Of a DNA stretch of 64,000 nucleotides, positions 18,327 to 26,930 are shown in pieces. A model generated the notes under the pieces. It did no database searches, was not told the DNA's origin, and worked only from the letters and a program-made list of their open reading frames with translations. Each line of letters opens with the position of its first letter. Positions within the stretch are counted from its first letter, which is position 1. The DNA comes from Arcanobacterium phocae (GTDB taxonomy: Bacteria; Actinomycetota; Actinomycetes; Actinomycetales; Actinomycetaceae). The DNA is taken from the NCBI RefSeq assembly GCF_018913465.1, contig NZ_JABAPM010000003.1:248001-312000 (forward strand), read 5' to 3'. The position numbers and the translations under genes are program-made.

Positions 18327-18781
18327 TAACGCAGCTCCATCGTTGTTTTACCGATCACCACGGGTGTGCCAATATCTAGCCGAACGGGTGACACTATTTT
18401 TTGGGTTCCAACCCAGGTGCCGTTTGTGGAGTTGAGATCTTCGATGATCCAGTCCTCGCCCTCGGCGTAGAAACGAGCATGACGAGACGACGCATAGCCG
18501 TCATCGAGTACCAGTGCGCAGTCTGGTGAGCGTCCCACTGTAATAGCGGATGTGCCTAACGGAATCGCTGTTCCCGTTAGCGGTCCGCGCACAACCACGA
18601 GATGCCGTGGTGTCGACGACGTTTCCGCCCGTTGTGTACGAGCTGTCGGTGCTTTGTGGCGTCGCTCCCGAATTTTCGTTCCGAAGATATCGTTGCGAAT
18701 GGTCACGAGCATGAAAATGATGAGCAACCAGATTGCGGCTAAGAAGCTAAACCGTAATAGAGTGACAACTAATGCGCTCAT
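18326..18781 (-). CDS. fhaB: FHA-domain protein FhaB
   Basis: A 151-residue protein with an N-terminal membrane helix (ALVVTLLRFSFLAAIWLLII) and a C-terminal FHA domain that binds phosphothreonine: ITVGRSPDCALVLDDGYASS, RHARFY and LNSTNGTWVG. It is the usual fourth-from-last gene of the pknB operon and a likely PknB partner at the divisome. Start at 18781 overlaps the fhaA stop by four bases (ATGA) and has GGAG upstream; a longer frame from 18802 is unlikely. Confidence 0.94.
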   Translation of the reverse strand: MSALVVTLLRFSFLAAIWLLIIFMLVTIRNDIFGTKIRERRHKAPTARTQRAETSSTPRHLVVVRGPLTGTAIPLGTSAITVGRSPDCALVLDDGYASSRHARFYAEGEDWIIEDLNSTNGTWVGTQKIVSPVRLDIGTPVVIGKTTMELR

Positions 18782-19476
18782 AGTGGCTCCGGAGACGTCC
18801 AAAACATGATGCGGGTTCGACCGATCGTGATCGTATTGCCGTCGACTAACGTTGCCGCGGTAATCCGGTGGCCTTCCACAAAACTGCCGTTGGTGCTGTT
18901 GAGATCAGTGGCAATGACGCCGTTGGGAGTAACTCGCAGTTCCAGATGCTTGCGCGACACGCCGTCGTCGTCAAGTTGGATGTCGGCAACAGAGCCACGG
19001 CCAATAACCGTGATCGCACCGGTGAGGATGTAGCGTTCGCCGTCGACGTCGATAATCGGGTTTTGTGGTGAAGCGTCTGCAATCGTGGCGGGTGCAACGG
19101 GACCGCGCCGAGTTGCGCAGGTGACGTCAATTTTTCCACGTGGCTGGGTGGCAGTGGAGGTGAACTCAATCGTGACTGGTCCGAGGAAAACGTATGCTTG
19201 TTCGCTTGCATAACGTGCGGCGACTCGCACTAGCTCTTCGCGCAGTGAGTCTTCGCCCCATTCTTTAATTTTTTCAAAGTCGCGAGAAGACAAGGTCAGG
19301 ACAAATTCATTTGGAGAAACGGTGCGATCCCGGGAGACTTCCGCCGCCCGATCATCCATTGCCCGCTTAACTGCAGATGAGAGTTCAATTGGCTTCACGT
19401 CTGACTTGAACGCGCGCGAAAAAACGTTCTCAACGGCGTTCTCCACGCTCTTTTCGAACTTATCCAACGCACCCAT
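18778..19476 (-). CDS. fhaA: FHA-domain protein FhaA with DUF3662 domain
   Basis: A 232-residue protein with the DUF3662 domain at 1-120 (MGALDKFEKSVENAVENVFS, DDRTVSPN-type segment) and a C-terminal FHA domain at about 145-230 (TVIGRGSVADIQLDDDGVSR, KHLELR, LNSTNGSFVEG). FhaA binds phosphorylated partners such as PknB and MviN. It opens the minus-strand operon ending in pknB. Shorter than the mycobacterial FhaA because the Gly/Tyr-rich linker is much reduced. Confidence 0.94.
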   Translation of the reverse strand: MGALDKFEKSVENAVENVFSRAFKSDVKPIELSSAVKRAMDDRAAEVSRDRTVSPNEFVLTLSSRDFEKIKEWGEDSLREELVRVAARYASEQAYVFLGPVTIEFTSTATQPRGKIDVTCATRRGPVAPATIADASPQNPIIDVDGERYILTGAITVIGRGSVADIQLDDDGVSRKHLELRVTPNGVIATDLNSTNGSFVEGHRITAATLVDGNTITIGRTRIMFWTSPEPL

Positions 19477-19639
19477 ACGCCAGCTCCTCGATTCCTTTTA
19501 CATTAACTTAGTTGTACAAAGACAACACACTAATTCAACTTTACGTCCTTTCCCTAGTAGGTATCCACTATGGCAGGTAAATGCGAGCCATCTTGCAGGT
19601 TTCGGTGGTTGGAATCACTGCCGTGGCGTTGGGGAGGGT

Positions 19640-19669
19640 TTGCGCTTGGCGTGTAAAAGATTGTAAACT
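19640..19669 (+). promoter_or_regulatory. Likely promoter of tRNA-Leu
   Basis: TTGCGC at 19640-19645 and TAAACT at 19664-19669 are 18 bases apart and end 12 bases before the tRNA. The match to the housekeeping sigma consensus is partial. Confidence 0.4.
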
Positions 19670-19681
19670 AGCGGACGTCTA

Positions 19682-19765
19682 GCTCGAGTGGCGGAATAGG
19701 CAGACGCGCACGGTTCAGGTCCGTGTGCCCGCAAGGGCGTGGGGGTTCAACTCCCCCCTCGAGCA
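19682..19765 (+). tRNA. tRNA-Leu (CAG)
   Basis: An 84-base cloverleaf folds from GCTCGAG (acceptor) to CTCGAGC plus discriminator A. The anticodon stem CACGG/CCGTG holds the loop TTCAGGT, giving anticodon CAG, which reads the CUG leucine codon. A long variable arm (about 13 bases, GTGCCCGCAAGGGC region) marks it as a class II tRNA. GGGGGTTCAACTCCCCC is the T arm. The 3' CCA is not encoded. Confidence 0.96.
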
Positions 19766-19769
19766 CAAT

Positions 19770-19801
19770 AATCCCCGGTATGAAACATACCGGGGATTTT
19801 C
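19770..19801 (+). terminator. Terminator after tRNA-Leu
   Basis: A 13-base-pair perfect stem (19770-19782 with 19786-19798) with an AAA loop, then TTT. It follows the tRNA by four bases and also lies just beyond the stop of the minus-strand gene at 19823. Confidence 0.85.
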
Positions 19802-19822
19802 ATGTTGCGTTCTTTAATGCGT

Positions 19823-20653
19823 TCACTCTTCCCGCAGATGACGCGGGACATTGCCGACGTCGTCAGGCTTCGTATGCCGAATTTTATGCCGATATTCGCG
19901 CCCAGCTTGGGCGACACCTTTAGTGCTCGCTTCGGCTGCGATATCGCTTTCCTCGCTGTGATGTGTCGGTGTAGCGTCGTCGCGCATATGACGTGGACGC
20001 AACCGCAGTTGGCGTAAACGCGCGGAATACTGGCGTAGATCGTAAGCTGTGCGAGGTAGCTGCCAATTAAACCGGCGCGCCAGCAGGCCGAACACTGCGC
20101 ATAACACAATTGCCGATCCCATCCCCGCATGATACATGCCGTTGTATTGGAAGAACACCATTTGGGTTGCGGCTATCACTGAAAACGTTGCATACAGTGG
20201 ACTGCCGCCGAAAATTGCTGGTGTTCTGTTCACCATGACGTCACGCAAGACGCCACCCATCGTAGCGGTGACAACGCCGAGGAAGATCGACGGTATCCAG
20301 TCTAAACCGGCGCTCAGTCCTTTGGATGCGCCGGTTGCTGACCAGCAGCCCAATGCCAAAACGTCTGCCAAAGAAAGCATCCGTTGTGACCAGCGCCCTT
20401 CGAACGGAAAAAGGTAAGCCAAAATTGACGCCGCAAAAGCGCCACCGAGATACCACGGATCCGTTAACGCCACTGGGAACCCAACCCCGAGCATCACATC
20501 ACGAGTAATACCACCACCGAGGGCTGTTCCGGTGCCAAGAACCAGATATCCAATCAGGTCATAGCCCAAAACTCGTGCTAGGGCAGATCCAATCAGTGCG
20601 TTCGCGATAACACCGAGTACGTCGACTAGACGAAAAAGGCTTTCGGGATCCAT
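19823..20653 (-). CDS. TRIC/UPF0126 family membrane channel
   Basis: A 276-residue polytopic membrane protein with two tandem UPF0126 units. Each contains a glycine-rich helix pair: GTGTALGGGITRDVMLG in the first and TATMGGVLRDVMVNRTPAIF in the second. Bacterial members are trimeric cation channels (TRIC family). The cytoplasmic tail beyond about residue 205 is hydrophilic and extra long. AAAGGCGG lies upstream of the ATG, and the macrodomain gene ends only 18 bases upstream, so they are likely one unit. Confidence 0.87.
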   Translation of the reverse strand: MDPESLFRLVDVLGVIANALIGSALARVLGYDLIGYLVLGTGTALGGGITRDVMLGVGFPVALTDPWYLGGAFAASILAYLFPFEGRWSQRMLSLADVLALGCWSATGASKGLSAGLDWIPSIFLGVVTATMGGVLRDVMVNRTPAIFGGSPLYATFSVIAATQMVFFQYNGMYHAGMGSAIVLCAVFGLLARRFNWQLPRTAYDLRQYSARLRQLRLRPRHMRDDATPTHHSEESDIAAEASTKGVAQAGREYRHKIRHTKPDDVGNVPRHLREE

Positions 20654-20671
20654 AACACCGCCTTTTTAATC

Positions 20672-21580
20672 TCAGTCCTCAATCCAGGTTTCCATCTTTT
20701 TGAGAACTTTTTCAGCATCCGCGTCAGTCCGTAGCGAGAACACAACCAGATCGAGGACTTGGTCATGTTGGTAGGTCCAGCGCTCAACGGCGTCCAATGC
20801 GATTTGGGTTGCTTCGCCCAGTGGGAATCCGCCGTTGCCGGTTGAGATACCGGGGAAAGCGATGGAGCGAATGTCTCCCTTAGCGCGGGCCAATTCCATG
20901 CAGTTCCAGTAGGCCTTGAAGAGAACGTCACGGTCTTTTTGGGTGACTTTTCCGTCTTCGACCCGGGGGCCGGTGGTGTGAATTACGTATTTTGCGGGAA
21001 GGCGGTAGCCGCGAGTGATGATTGCATCGGCTGGTTCTAGGCCTTTACCGCCATTGAGTTCGCGTACCGTGTTGGTGTCGTTACGCATCCATGGCCCGGC
21101 TTGCTCGTGCAAGGTTGAGTCTAAGCAGTCGTGCAGTGGGACTGGGCAGCCGTTGAGGTCTGGCACAGCGGGATCGACGACGGCGTCTACGACGAGTTGG
21201 CGCATATCGCCACGGTAGAGAACAGTGCGTGGCGCTGGACCATAATCGCAGTCTGGAAGCATATCGGATACTCGGCGTAGATTTTCTGCTTCCACCCGAC
21301 CATGTTTGCCAACTTGGCGGAACAGCAGGGTGTTGATTGCGCGCGACGAAATAGGATCGAGTGGCTTAGGCTCACGTACTGCCAATTCGGCTTGTAGCCA
21401 GCGGAAGAGTCCTTCGTCAGTAGAAAGGTGAGCTAATGAGGACGTTCCAGTGTAGTGCTTTTCGTTAATGCCGGCTAGGGCTGTCATAAGGAGGTCATAG
21501 TCTGCCCGGGTGTCATTTTTTGGCTCTGGGAACGGCTCGTCCAGATGAATTTCTTTACGGTAGTCCGATAGTAGAATCAT
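20672..21580 (-). CDS. Zinc-type macrodomain protein, putative ADP-ribosylhydrolase
   Basis: A 302-residue protein whose second half is a macrodomain. It fits the zinc-containing class known from staphylococcal and streptococcal protein-ADP-ribose hydrolases: GCPVPLHDC at 144-152 supplies the Cys-His-Cys zinc ligands (C145, H150, C152). ITRGYRLPAKYVIHTTGP and FPGISTGNGGFPLGEAT are the ligand loops. The N-terminal 110 residues match the helical extension of this family. The normal NAAN motif, expected just before the zinc loop, reads DPAV at 136-139, so catalysis may differ. No sirtuin or lipoyl-transfer genes are adjacent, unlike the classical operons. Confidence 0.82.
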   Translation of the reverse strand: MILLSDYRKEIHLDEPFPEPKNDTRADYDLLMTALAGINEKHYTGTSSLAHLSTDEGLFRWLQAELAVREPKPLDPISSRAINTLLFRQVGKHGRVEAENLRRVSDMLPDCDYGPAPRTVLYRGDMRQLVVDAVVDPAVPDLNGCPVPLHDCLDSTLHEQAGPWMRNDTNTVRELNGGKGLEPADAIITRGYRLPAKYVIHTTGPRVEDGKVTQKDRDVLFKAYWNCMELARAKGDIRSIAFPGISTGNGGFPLGEATQIALDAVERWTYQHDQVLDLVVFSLRTDADAEKVLKKMETWIED

Positions 21581-21650
21581 TATTTACCTTTCTCGCTACT
21601 CTAAGGATACCTATCTTCGCCGGGAAGGTCATGTGAGATAAACTGTCCCT

Positions 21651-22223
21651 ATGACTTTTTCACACCAGCCTTCGCTATTTTCTGATTTCGACGACGACGC
21701 AGCCGCTCCTGAATCGTCAGCAGTTTTTCGACTCCCGGATGGAGCTGAGGAACATAGCTTTGGAAAACCGGTAGGGCGTCCGTCGTCGTCCTATGATCTG
21801 GTAATCGCAACTGACGGAGCGTGTTCGGGAAACCCCGGGCCAGGCGGCTGGGCATTTGTGGACCAAACTAACGGATATGCGGTGTCGGGCGGATCCCACA
21901 AAACGACGAATAATATTATGGAGCTGACCGCGATGCTCCATGCGTTACGTTATGCCGGGCCGGATGTGAAGTTGCTGTTGCGTGTTGATTCAAAATACGT
22001 GATTGATTCGATGACTAAGTGGGCCGTGGGCTGGCGTAAACGTGGCTGGCGAAAAGCTGACGGCAAGCCGGTTTTAAACCGTGAGCTTATCGAAGAAATA
22101 GTAAACCTTTATGAGGGGCGTACCGGGCACGCAGACGTTGAATGGGTACGCGGACACAATGGGGATCCGGGCAATGATATGGCAGATCGGCTCGCCGTCG
22201 AACAGACAAATAAGTATCGGTAA
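21651..22223 (+). CDS. rnhA: Ribonuclease HI
   Basis: The enzyme cuts RNA in RNA-DNA hybrids. In the 190-residue protein the RNase H fold starts at about residue 44 with ATDGACSGNPGPGGWAF (first catalytic Asp), followed by NNIMELTAMLHAL (Glu), LRVDSKYVIDSM (Asp) and HNGDPGNDMADRLA (Asp and His). All four catalytic acids are present. An N-terminal extension of about 45 residues, rich in Ser, Asp and Ala, is not part of the fold. Confidence 0.94.
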   Translation: MTFSHQPSLFSDFDDDAAAPESSAVFRLPDGAEEHSFGKPVGRPSSSYDLVIATDGACSGNPGPGGWAFVDQTNGYAVSGGSHKTTNNIMELTAMLHALRYAGPDVKLLLRVDSKYVIDSMTKWAVGWRKRGWRKADGKPVLNRELIEEIVNLYEGRTGHADVEWVRGHNGDPGNDMADRLAVEQTNKYR

Positions 22224-22274
22224 TTTTGTACGTGACACGAAAATGTGTCGGAGGGTGACGTTAGGGTTAAGAAC

Positions 22275-24386
22275 ATGGACAACAAGATGACGCAGGCGCC
22301 ACGGTTGGCGAAGAAACCGATCACACGCTCATTCCACGGTGATGACGTGGTGGATAATTATGAGTGGGTTCGCAGTGAAACGCCGGAGGTGCGGGCACAT
22401 ATTGAGGCGGAAAATGCGTGGGCTGATGCGCGTACCGCACACTTGAGCGGTTTGCGGGAAACACTGGTGAGTGAATTTGCTAGTCACACCAAGGAAGATG
22501 ACGTCTCGGTTCCAGTGCGTGATGGTGACTACTGGTATTGGCGGCGAACTTTTGCAGGAAAATCCTATGCGGCAACGTATCGGTGTTCGGCTGTAGGCGA
22601 AGGCAGTGGGGCCGCAGATATTCCTGATATTGATAGTGTTCCGGTTCAGCTTTTATATGACGGCAATGTGCTAGCTGAAGGCAAGGACTTCTTTAGTATT
22701 GGGCTAGCATCGGTTTCGCCTGATGGTCAGATGTTGGCGTTGGGCGTAGATACTGCCGGAAACGAAGAATTTAGTGTGCGGATTTCGCGCATCGAAGATG
22801 ATTCTACCATGGACGAATCGCTGGTCGGCGTGGGATACGGCTTAGTGTGGTCACATGATTCCACTCGGGTGTTCTACACCAAGAACGATGAAGCGTGGCG
22901 GTCCTACCAGGTGTGGATGCACACCGTGGGTGGAAATACAGAAGATGATGTTCTGCTGTACCAGGAGGACGATGAACTGTTCTGGGCAGGCATAGATCAA
23001 TCGCGTGACGGCGAGTGGCTCATTGTTCAGTCCGAATCCAAGCTCACTGCCGATGTCCGGTTGTTCTCTACCCGAAATCCGGAAAAGAATTTTCTTGTCT
23101 ATCCGCGGCACACCGGGTTGCATTATACGGTTGAGCCGGCTGGGGATTGCTTGTTGATTATCCATAACAAGGACAACGCTGATTTCGATTTGGCGGTGGC
23201 TCCAGTTGGGGCTAGCACACCAGATTCGTGGGAGCTGATCTATCAGGCGCAACCGGGGCAGCGATTGAGTGAAGTCGTGGCATTCCAAGATTTCGCGGTT
23301 GTTAATATGCGTGATGCTGGCTCGATGCAGTTGCGGGCGTTTGCTCGTTCCTGGGAGGGCGCTACTGCTGATTCTTGGCAAGCTGGCGTTGTTATTCCTA
23401 CCGAAGATCTCGCATCGATTGCTTTTTACGGCAATGACGTGTGGCAGGCACGGGAAGTAGGATTCAGTATCGAATCGGTACTCACCCCAGAAACATTCCA
23501 GCGGTGGAGTTTAGACTCTGGTGCAGTGGTAACGGTGAAACGTACCGAGGTGCCTAACTATCAGCGTGATGACTATGTGCAATATCAAGAATGGGTGCCG
23601 GCATCGGATGGTGTGCTAATTCCGTTAACTGTTGTGCACCGTGCAGATCTCGCTAAAGATGGTTCTCATGCGGGAATCTTGTACGGCTATGGCTCGTATG
23701 AGATCTCCATGGACCCATGGTTTAGTCCGACTTTGTTATCGGCGCTAGATCGTGGTGTCGTCTATGCGGTAGCCCATGTTCGCGGCGGCGGTGAAATGGG
23801 TCGGGCATGGTATGACAACGGCAAGATGCTCACCAAACGTAATACTTTCACTGACTTTGTTTCATGTGCTCGCTGGCTAGTTGATCACGAGCTTGTTGCA
23901 CCTGGACGATTGGCTGCGGAAGGCGGCTCGGCAGGTGGTCTGTTGATGGGAGCGATCACTAACCTGGCTCCGGACGTATTCCGTGTGGTTCACGCAATCG
24001 TGCCATTTGTTGATGCGCTCAACACTATTCTCAAGCCCGAATTGCCGCTGACGGTCGGAGAATGGGAAGAATGGGGAAACCCGATTGAGAGCGCCGAGGT
24101 ATACCACTATATGAAGTCGTATTCGCCGTATGAAAATATTACGGCAGTTGAGTATCCGGCGATTTTGGCTTCTACCTCAGTAAACGATATTCGAGTCAGC
24201 TATATTGAACCGACCAAGTGGATCCAGGCCTTGCGTGATACTGTCACGAACGATCCGATTGAACGACCGATCATTCAGCGTACCGAAATGGTAGCTGGCC
24301 ACGGTGGCGGCTCGGGCCGTTACAAGAAGTGGAATGAGCGGGCAGCTCAATTAGCTTTCATCTTTGACCAGATTGGCGTGAATTAG
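22275..24386 (+). CDS. S9A-family oligopeptidase (oligopeptidase B-like)
   Basis: A serine peptidase of about 703 residues with an N-terminal seven-bladed propeller and a C-terminal alpha/beta hydrolase domain. The N-terminus shows VVDNYEWVRS, typical of oligopeptidase B. The catalytic serine lies in AAEGGSAGGLLMGA, the aspartate in SVNDIRVSY and the histidine in VAGHGGGSGRY. YGSYEISMDPWFSP and VAHVRGGGEMGRAWYDNGKM are family landmarks. It would cleave peptides after basic residues in the cytoplasm. An ATG at 22275 with AGGG upstream is preferred to a GTG at 22245 that has no ribosome site. Confidence 0.92.
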   Translation: MDNKMTQAPRLAKKPITRSFHGDDVVDNYEWVRSETPEVRAHIEAENAWADARTAHLSGLRETLVSEFASHTKEDDVSVPVRDGDYWYWRRTFAGKSYAATYRCSAVGEGSGAADIPDIDSVPVQLLYDGNVLAEGKDFFSIGLASVSPDGQMLALGVDTAGNEEFSVRISRIEDDSTMDESLVGVGYGLVWSHDSTRVFYTKNDEAWRSYQVWMHTVGGNTEDDVLLYQEDDELFWAGIDQSRDGEWLIVQSESKLTADVRLFSTRNPEKNFLVYPRHTGLHYTVEPAGDCLLIIHNKDNADFDLAVAPVGASTPDSWELIYQAQPGQRLSEVVAFQDFAVVNMRDAGSMQLRAFARSWEGATADSWQAGVVIPTEDLASIAFYGNDVWQAREVGFSIESVLTPETFQRWSLDSGAVVTVKRTEVPNYQRDDYVQYQEWVPASDGVLIPLTVVHRADLAKDGSHAGILYGYGSYEISMDPWFSPTLLSALDRGVVYAVAHVRGGGEMGRAWYDNGKMLTKRNTFTDFVSCARWLVDHELVAPGRLAAEGGSAGGLLMGAITNLAPDVFRVVHAIVPFVDALNTILKPELPLTVGEWEEWGNPIESAEVYHYMKSYSPYENITAVEYPAILASTSVNDIRVSYIEPTKWIQALRDTVTNDPIERPIIQRTEMVAGHGGGSGRYKKWNERAAQLAFIFDQIGVN

Positions 24387-24424
24387 TCTGTGGCGTAGCG
24401 GTTTGCTATAGCCAGGATGTAGTT

Positions 24425-24464
24425 GGGGGGAGAAGCCGGCCGGCTTCTCCCCCCCCCCAAAAAA
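24425..24464. terminator. GC-rich hairpin with a ten-C tract
   Basis: Perfect 15-base-pair stem without loop bases (24425-24439 with 24440-24454), lying between the convergent peptidase and nucleosidase genes. The right arm runs into C10 (24449-24458) then A6. No T tract follows on either strand, so it is terminator-like rather than a textbook terminator. The C10 homopolymer may vary in length. Confidence 0.6.
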
Positions 24465-24513
24465 TCATTGGTTCTCAAACCTGTTGGATCTCAAACTCAA
24501 GTGGGTAACAATG

Positions 24514-25854
24514 TTACGCCACCGAATTGAGCGCCTTACTCCACGAACCAAAGTGTTGCCGGATGGCTGCACCAGAAGGCAATGTCTCTCCCTTTGCACC
24601 ATTCTTTGCGAAGTCTGAGTATCCAGCAAAGGACGGGCTGCGCCCCTTACTACGAGCGCAAGCAACATACTTGGCCATAGCTGACTGGTAGTCCTCGGGA
24701 GAATACTTCACCCCGCCACGAACCCGACCTGGGCGTGTAGCTAATCCGATTGCTTTTAGGGCTTCATTCCAGTAACCATCAAAACGTTTAATGATCGTCT
24801 GAGACGTTGGCGGCCAAGCGAACGTCTCAGTTTGTAAATCGTCCGGGATCGAAGCAATGAACTCTGCGCGTAATCGATCGTAATCTTTAGCCGTAAGAAT
24901 CGAATTAGGATTCTCGCGTGCGAAAGCTTTTCCGGCAGCGGCCTGGTCAGTGAGAAGTTCGATGATGTGTGGGCCGTAAGCTTCGATGTCTCGCTGTACA
25001 GATTTTGTAGCGACCGGATCGAGAACAGAACGGTCGCCAGCCGGTAGATCGTACCGCCGAGCTAACATCATGTAGAGAGCGCTCGTGAGCGTTGGCCGAG
25101 AAAAACGTAGTGTCGTACACCGTTCAATTGAAATGTAATCACTATGTTGAAGGGCATAGCAGGCAACTTTAGCTGCGGCGGTGGCAACATCGGAAAGCTC
25201 TGCATGGAAAGAGACAGCCTGATCGTCAGGGTCTCCGCATAGATCCGAGATACCACGGATGGACACAAATGGGATTCCCCAAGCATGGGCAACTTGAGCA
25301 GCCGCGTGGGATTCCATGTCTGCGGACAGAGCTTCTGGGAAATCTTCGCGGGTTGTAGCAACATTAGCTTCAGTCACAAATGCGTCAGATGACAGCATCT
25401 GCCCAATGCGAATAGTAGGGGTGTTGTGATCGCCAGTAGTTGTGTACTGTTCGATTGCGGAAACCATGCGTGCATCGCCCAAGAAAGATGCGGGCTGGCC
25501 AGGTACTTGACCACGGGTATAGCCGAATGCTCGTCCATCAGCGCCACCGTTGAGGTACTCGCGGCCAACGATAACTTGTCCTACTCGTGAATCACGTGCC
25601 AGGCCACCGGCAGAACCGATCGAGACAATGACCTTTGGTTTATAGTTCGCCAACAGCCAACCGAGTGCACTTGCGCATGCGGTCATGCCAACCTTGGTGA
25701 CCATCAAAATCATGCGCATCTGCCCTTTTGAAGCCTGATATGCGGTTCCAACCGGGGATGGTAGTGGCTTAGGGTTACAAGACTGGATGAGGCTCAGAAA
25801 TGGTGCCATTTCTTCGTCCATGGCAGAAATGACGAGTGCATCTATTTGCTTCAC
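24514..25854 (-). CDS. MTA/SAH nucleosidase fused to homing-endonuclease-associated-type repeats
   Basis: The N-terminal 230 residues are a 5'-methylthioadenosine/S-adenosylhomocysteine nucleosidase (Pfs/MTAN): [12 protein letters not shown] with the catalytic glutamate, [20 protein letters not shown], and [20 protein letters not shown] followed by RGISD with the catalytic aspartate. It makes S-ribosylhomocysteine for LuxS. The extra 215 residues are unusual. They include two units shaped like the repeats found beside homing endonucleases, [14 protein letters not shown] and [12 protein letters not shown], suggesting DNA binding. The start is GTG at 25854, overlapping the luxS stop by four bases, with AGAGG upstream; a longer frame to 25947 runs into luxS. 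Confidence 0.88.
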   Translation of the reverse strand: MKQIDALVISAMDEEMAPFLSLIQSCNPKPLPSPVGTAYQASKGQMRMILMVTKVGMTACASALGWLLANYKPKVIVSIGSAGGLARDSRVGQVIVGREYLNGGADGRAFGYTRGQVPGQPASFLGDARMVSAIEQYTTTGDHNTPTIRIGQMLSSDAFVTEANVATTREDFPEALSADMESHAAAQVAHAWGIPFVSIRGISDLCGDPDDQAVSFHAELSDVATAAAKVACYALQHSDYISIERCTTLRFSRPTLTSALYMMLARRYDLPAGDRSVLDPVATKSVQRDIEAYGPHIIELLTDQAAAGKAFARENPNSILTAKDYDRLRAEFIASIPDDLQTETFAWPPTSQTIIKRFDGYWNEALKAIGLATRPGRVRGGVKYSPEDYQSAMAKYVACARSKGRSPSFAGYSDFAKNGAKGETLPSGAAIRQHFGSWSKALNSVA

Positions 25855-26312
25855 GAAATAACCTCTTCCCAGGTATCTCGATGCGCAAGCATATCCCGAA
25901 TAGCTGCCTGGGCCGCCGGAAGGGAGTGGTTTGCTCCCCATCCGCATTGGATCTCATTAGCGGCTGGGACGGAGGTGGCTGCCAAAATATCTTCGAATGT
26001 AGTCTCGATTAGATCGATGGTTCCGGAAACATCTGGCTCGCTAGCACGGATTAAATAGAAACCGGTTTGGCAACCCATCGGAGAGAAATCAACGACGTCG
26101 TCTGCGTGGTTACGGGCATACTCAGCAAATGAATGTTCGATGGAGTGAACAGCTTTCATATCTAAATGTGCTTGATTAGGTTGGGTGAAACGCACATCGT
26201 ATTTTGTGAGTGTGTCACCGTGCGGCAGATGCTTGACATCGGCGATGCGCACGTATGGTGCACTAACCTGACGGTGATCTAGGTTGAACGATTCGACGTT
26301 CATTGTGGGCAT
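25851..26312 (-). CDS. luxS: S-ribosylhomocysteine lyase LuxS
   Basis: LuxS cleaves S-ribosylhomocysteine to homocysteine and DPD, the precursor of autoinducer 2. The 153-residue protein has the metal site HSIEH (H56 and H60, the HxxEH motif) and [11 protein letters not shown] with the catalytic cysteine at 81. Length and start are typical; GGAGGAATACCC precedes the ATG. It sits in an operon with the nucleosidase that makes its substrate and shares a GTGA overlap. Confidence 0.96.
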   Translation of the reverse strand: MPTMNVESFNLDHRQVSAPYVRIADVKHLPHGDTLTKYDVRFTQPNQAHLDMKAVHSIEHSFAEYARNHADDVVDFSPMGCQTGFYLIRASEPDVSGTIDLIETTFEDILAATSVPAANEIQCGWGANHSLPAAQAAIRDMLAHRDTWEEVIS

Positions 26313-26331
26313 GGGTATTCCTCCGCGTAAT

Positions 26332-26496
26332 CTAAATGATCCTTAAAGTATTGTCCCACATTGGTGGTGATTTTCCGATTCTGACATGATAGCCGTCGAT
26401 GTAGTCAATGCGGAAGGTACGCGGGTGTGGTTCTTTACGCATTGTGGTGGCGCCGTTGGCTTGCTTGGCATTGGGCTGATTGGTGGTGTTGGTCAT
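26332..26496 (-). CDS. Possible small protein upstream of luxS
   Basis: A 54-codon frame ends 19 bases before luxS on the same strand. Its second half reads like real protein ([20 protein letters not shown], then MWDN), with a low-complexity N-terminus rich in Thr, Asn and Ala. No ribosome site is evident before the only ATG, and no other start fits. I recognise no family. It could be a genuine small gene in the luxS operon or a chance frame. Confidence 0.35.
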   Translation of the reverse strand: MTNTTNQPNAKQANGATTMRKEPHPRTFRIDYIDGYHVRIGKSPPMWDNTLRII

Positions 26497-26572
26497 GGCT
26501 GTCTGGGGTGTAAAAGGGACGCTGAGGCGACTAGTATTTTTGTTCTACCGGGAGTGACATAAGTTGCCCTAG

Positions 26573-26619
26573 CCACACCATGTAGTGGTCAAGCATTTTT
26601 TAATCACTAGGTGTAGTGT
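26573..26619 (+). promoter_or_regulatory. Pair of NrdR-box-like sites upstream of nrdHIE
   Basis: Two 16-base sites at 26573-26588 and 26604-26619 share the core GTAGTG and resemble the NrdR consensus ACACTATATATAGTGT at about 10 and 12 of 16 positions. Their spacing of exactly 31 bases, three helical turns, is the spacing known for NrdR box pairs. They lie 40-86 bases upstream of nrdH. The rest of the 346-base gap to luxS holds only the possible small frame at 26332. Confidence 0.65.
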
Positions 26620-26658
26620 TATCTAACGTACTGAAAATTATGTTCATGAGGAGAAAAC

Positions 26659-26910
26659 ATGGCTATCGTTCTCTATTCCAAGCCAGCTTGCGTCCAGTGC
26701 ACTGCAACCAAGCGAGCTCTGCTCAAACATGGACTATCTTTTTCTGAGATTGACCTGACTCAGGATTCTGACGCGCTGGAGACCGTTAAAGCATTGGGTT
26801 ACCAGCAGGCTCCGGTTGTATTTGCCGACGGCGATCACTGGTCGGGCTACCGTCCAGATCTGATTAAGCGGTTGGCTGGCGTTTCAGCACCGGCAGCGAT
26901 GCGCGCCTAA
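26659..26910 (+). CDS. nrdH: Glutaredoxin-like protein NrdH
   Basis: An 83-residue thioredoxin-like electron donor for class Ib ribonucleotide reductase. It opens [20 protein letters not shown] with the redox CVQC pair, and ends with the [12 protein letters not shown] pattern specific to NrdH (usually WSGFRPD). GAGGAG precedes the ATG. First gene of the nrdHIE operon. Confidence 0.95.
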   Translation: MAIVLYSKPACVQCTATKRALLKHGLSFSEIDLTQDSDALETVKALGYQQAPVVFADGDHWSGYRPDLIKRLAGVSAPAAMRA

Positions 26911-26930
26911 CGTCGTCGGGGCTGATCCCT

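Noticed and set aside
22851-23381. Minus-strand frame of 176 codons
   Set aside because: Antisense to the S9 peptidase gene, which has intact catalytic motifs; no protein-like pattern.
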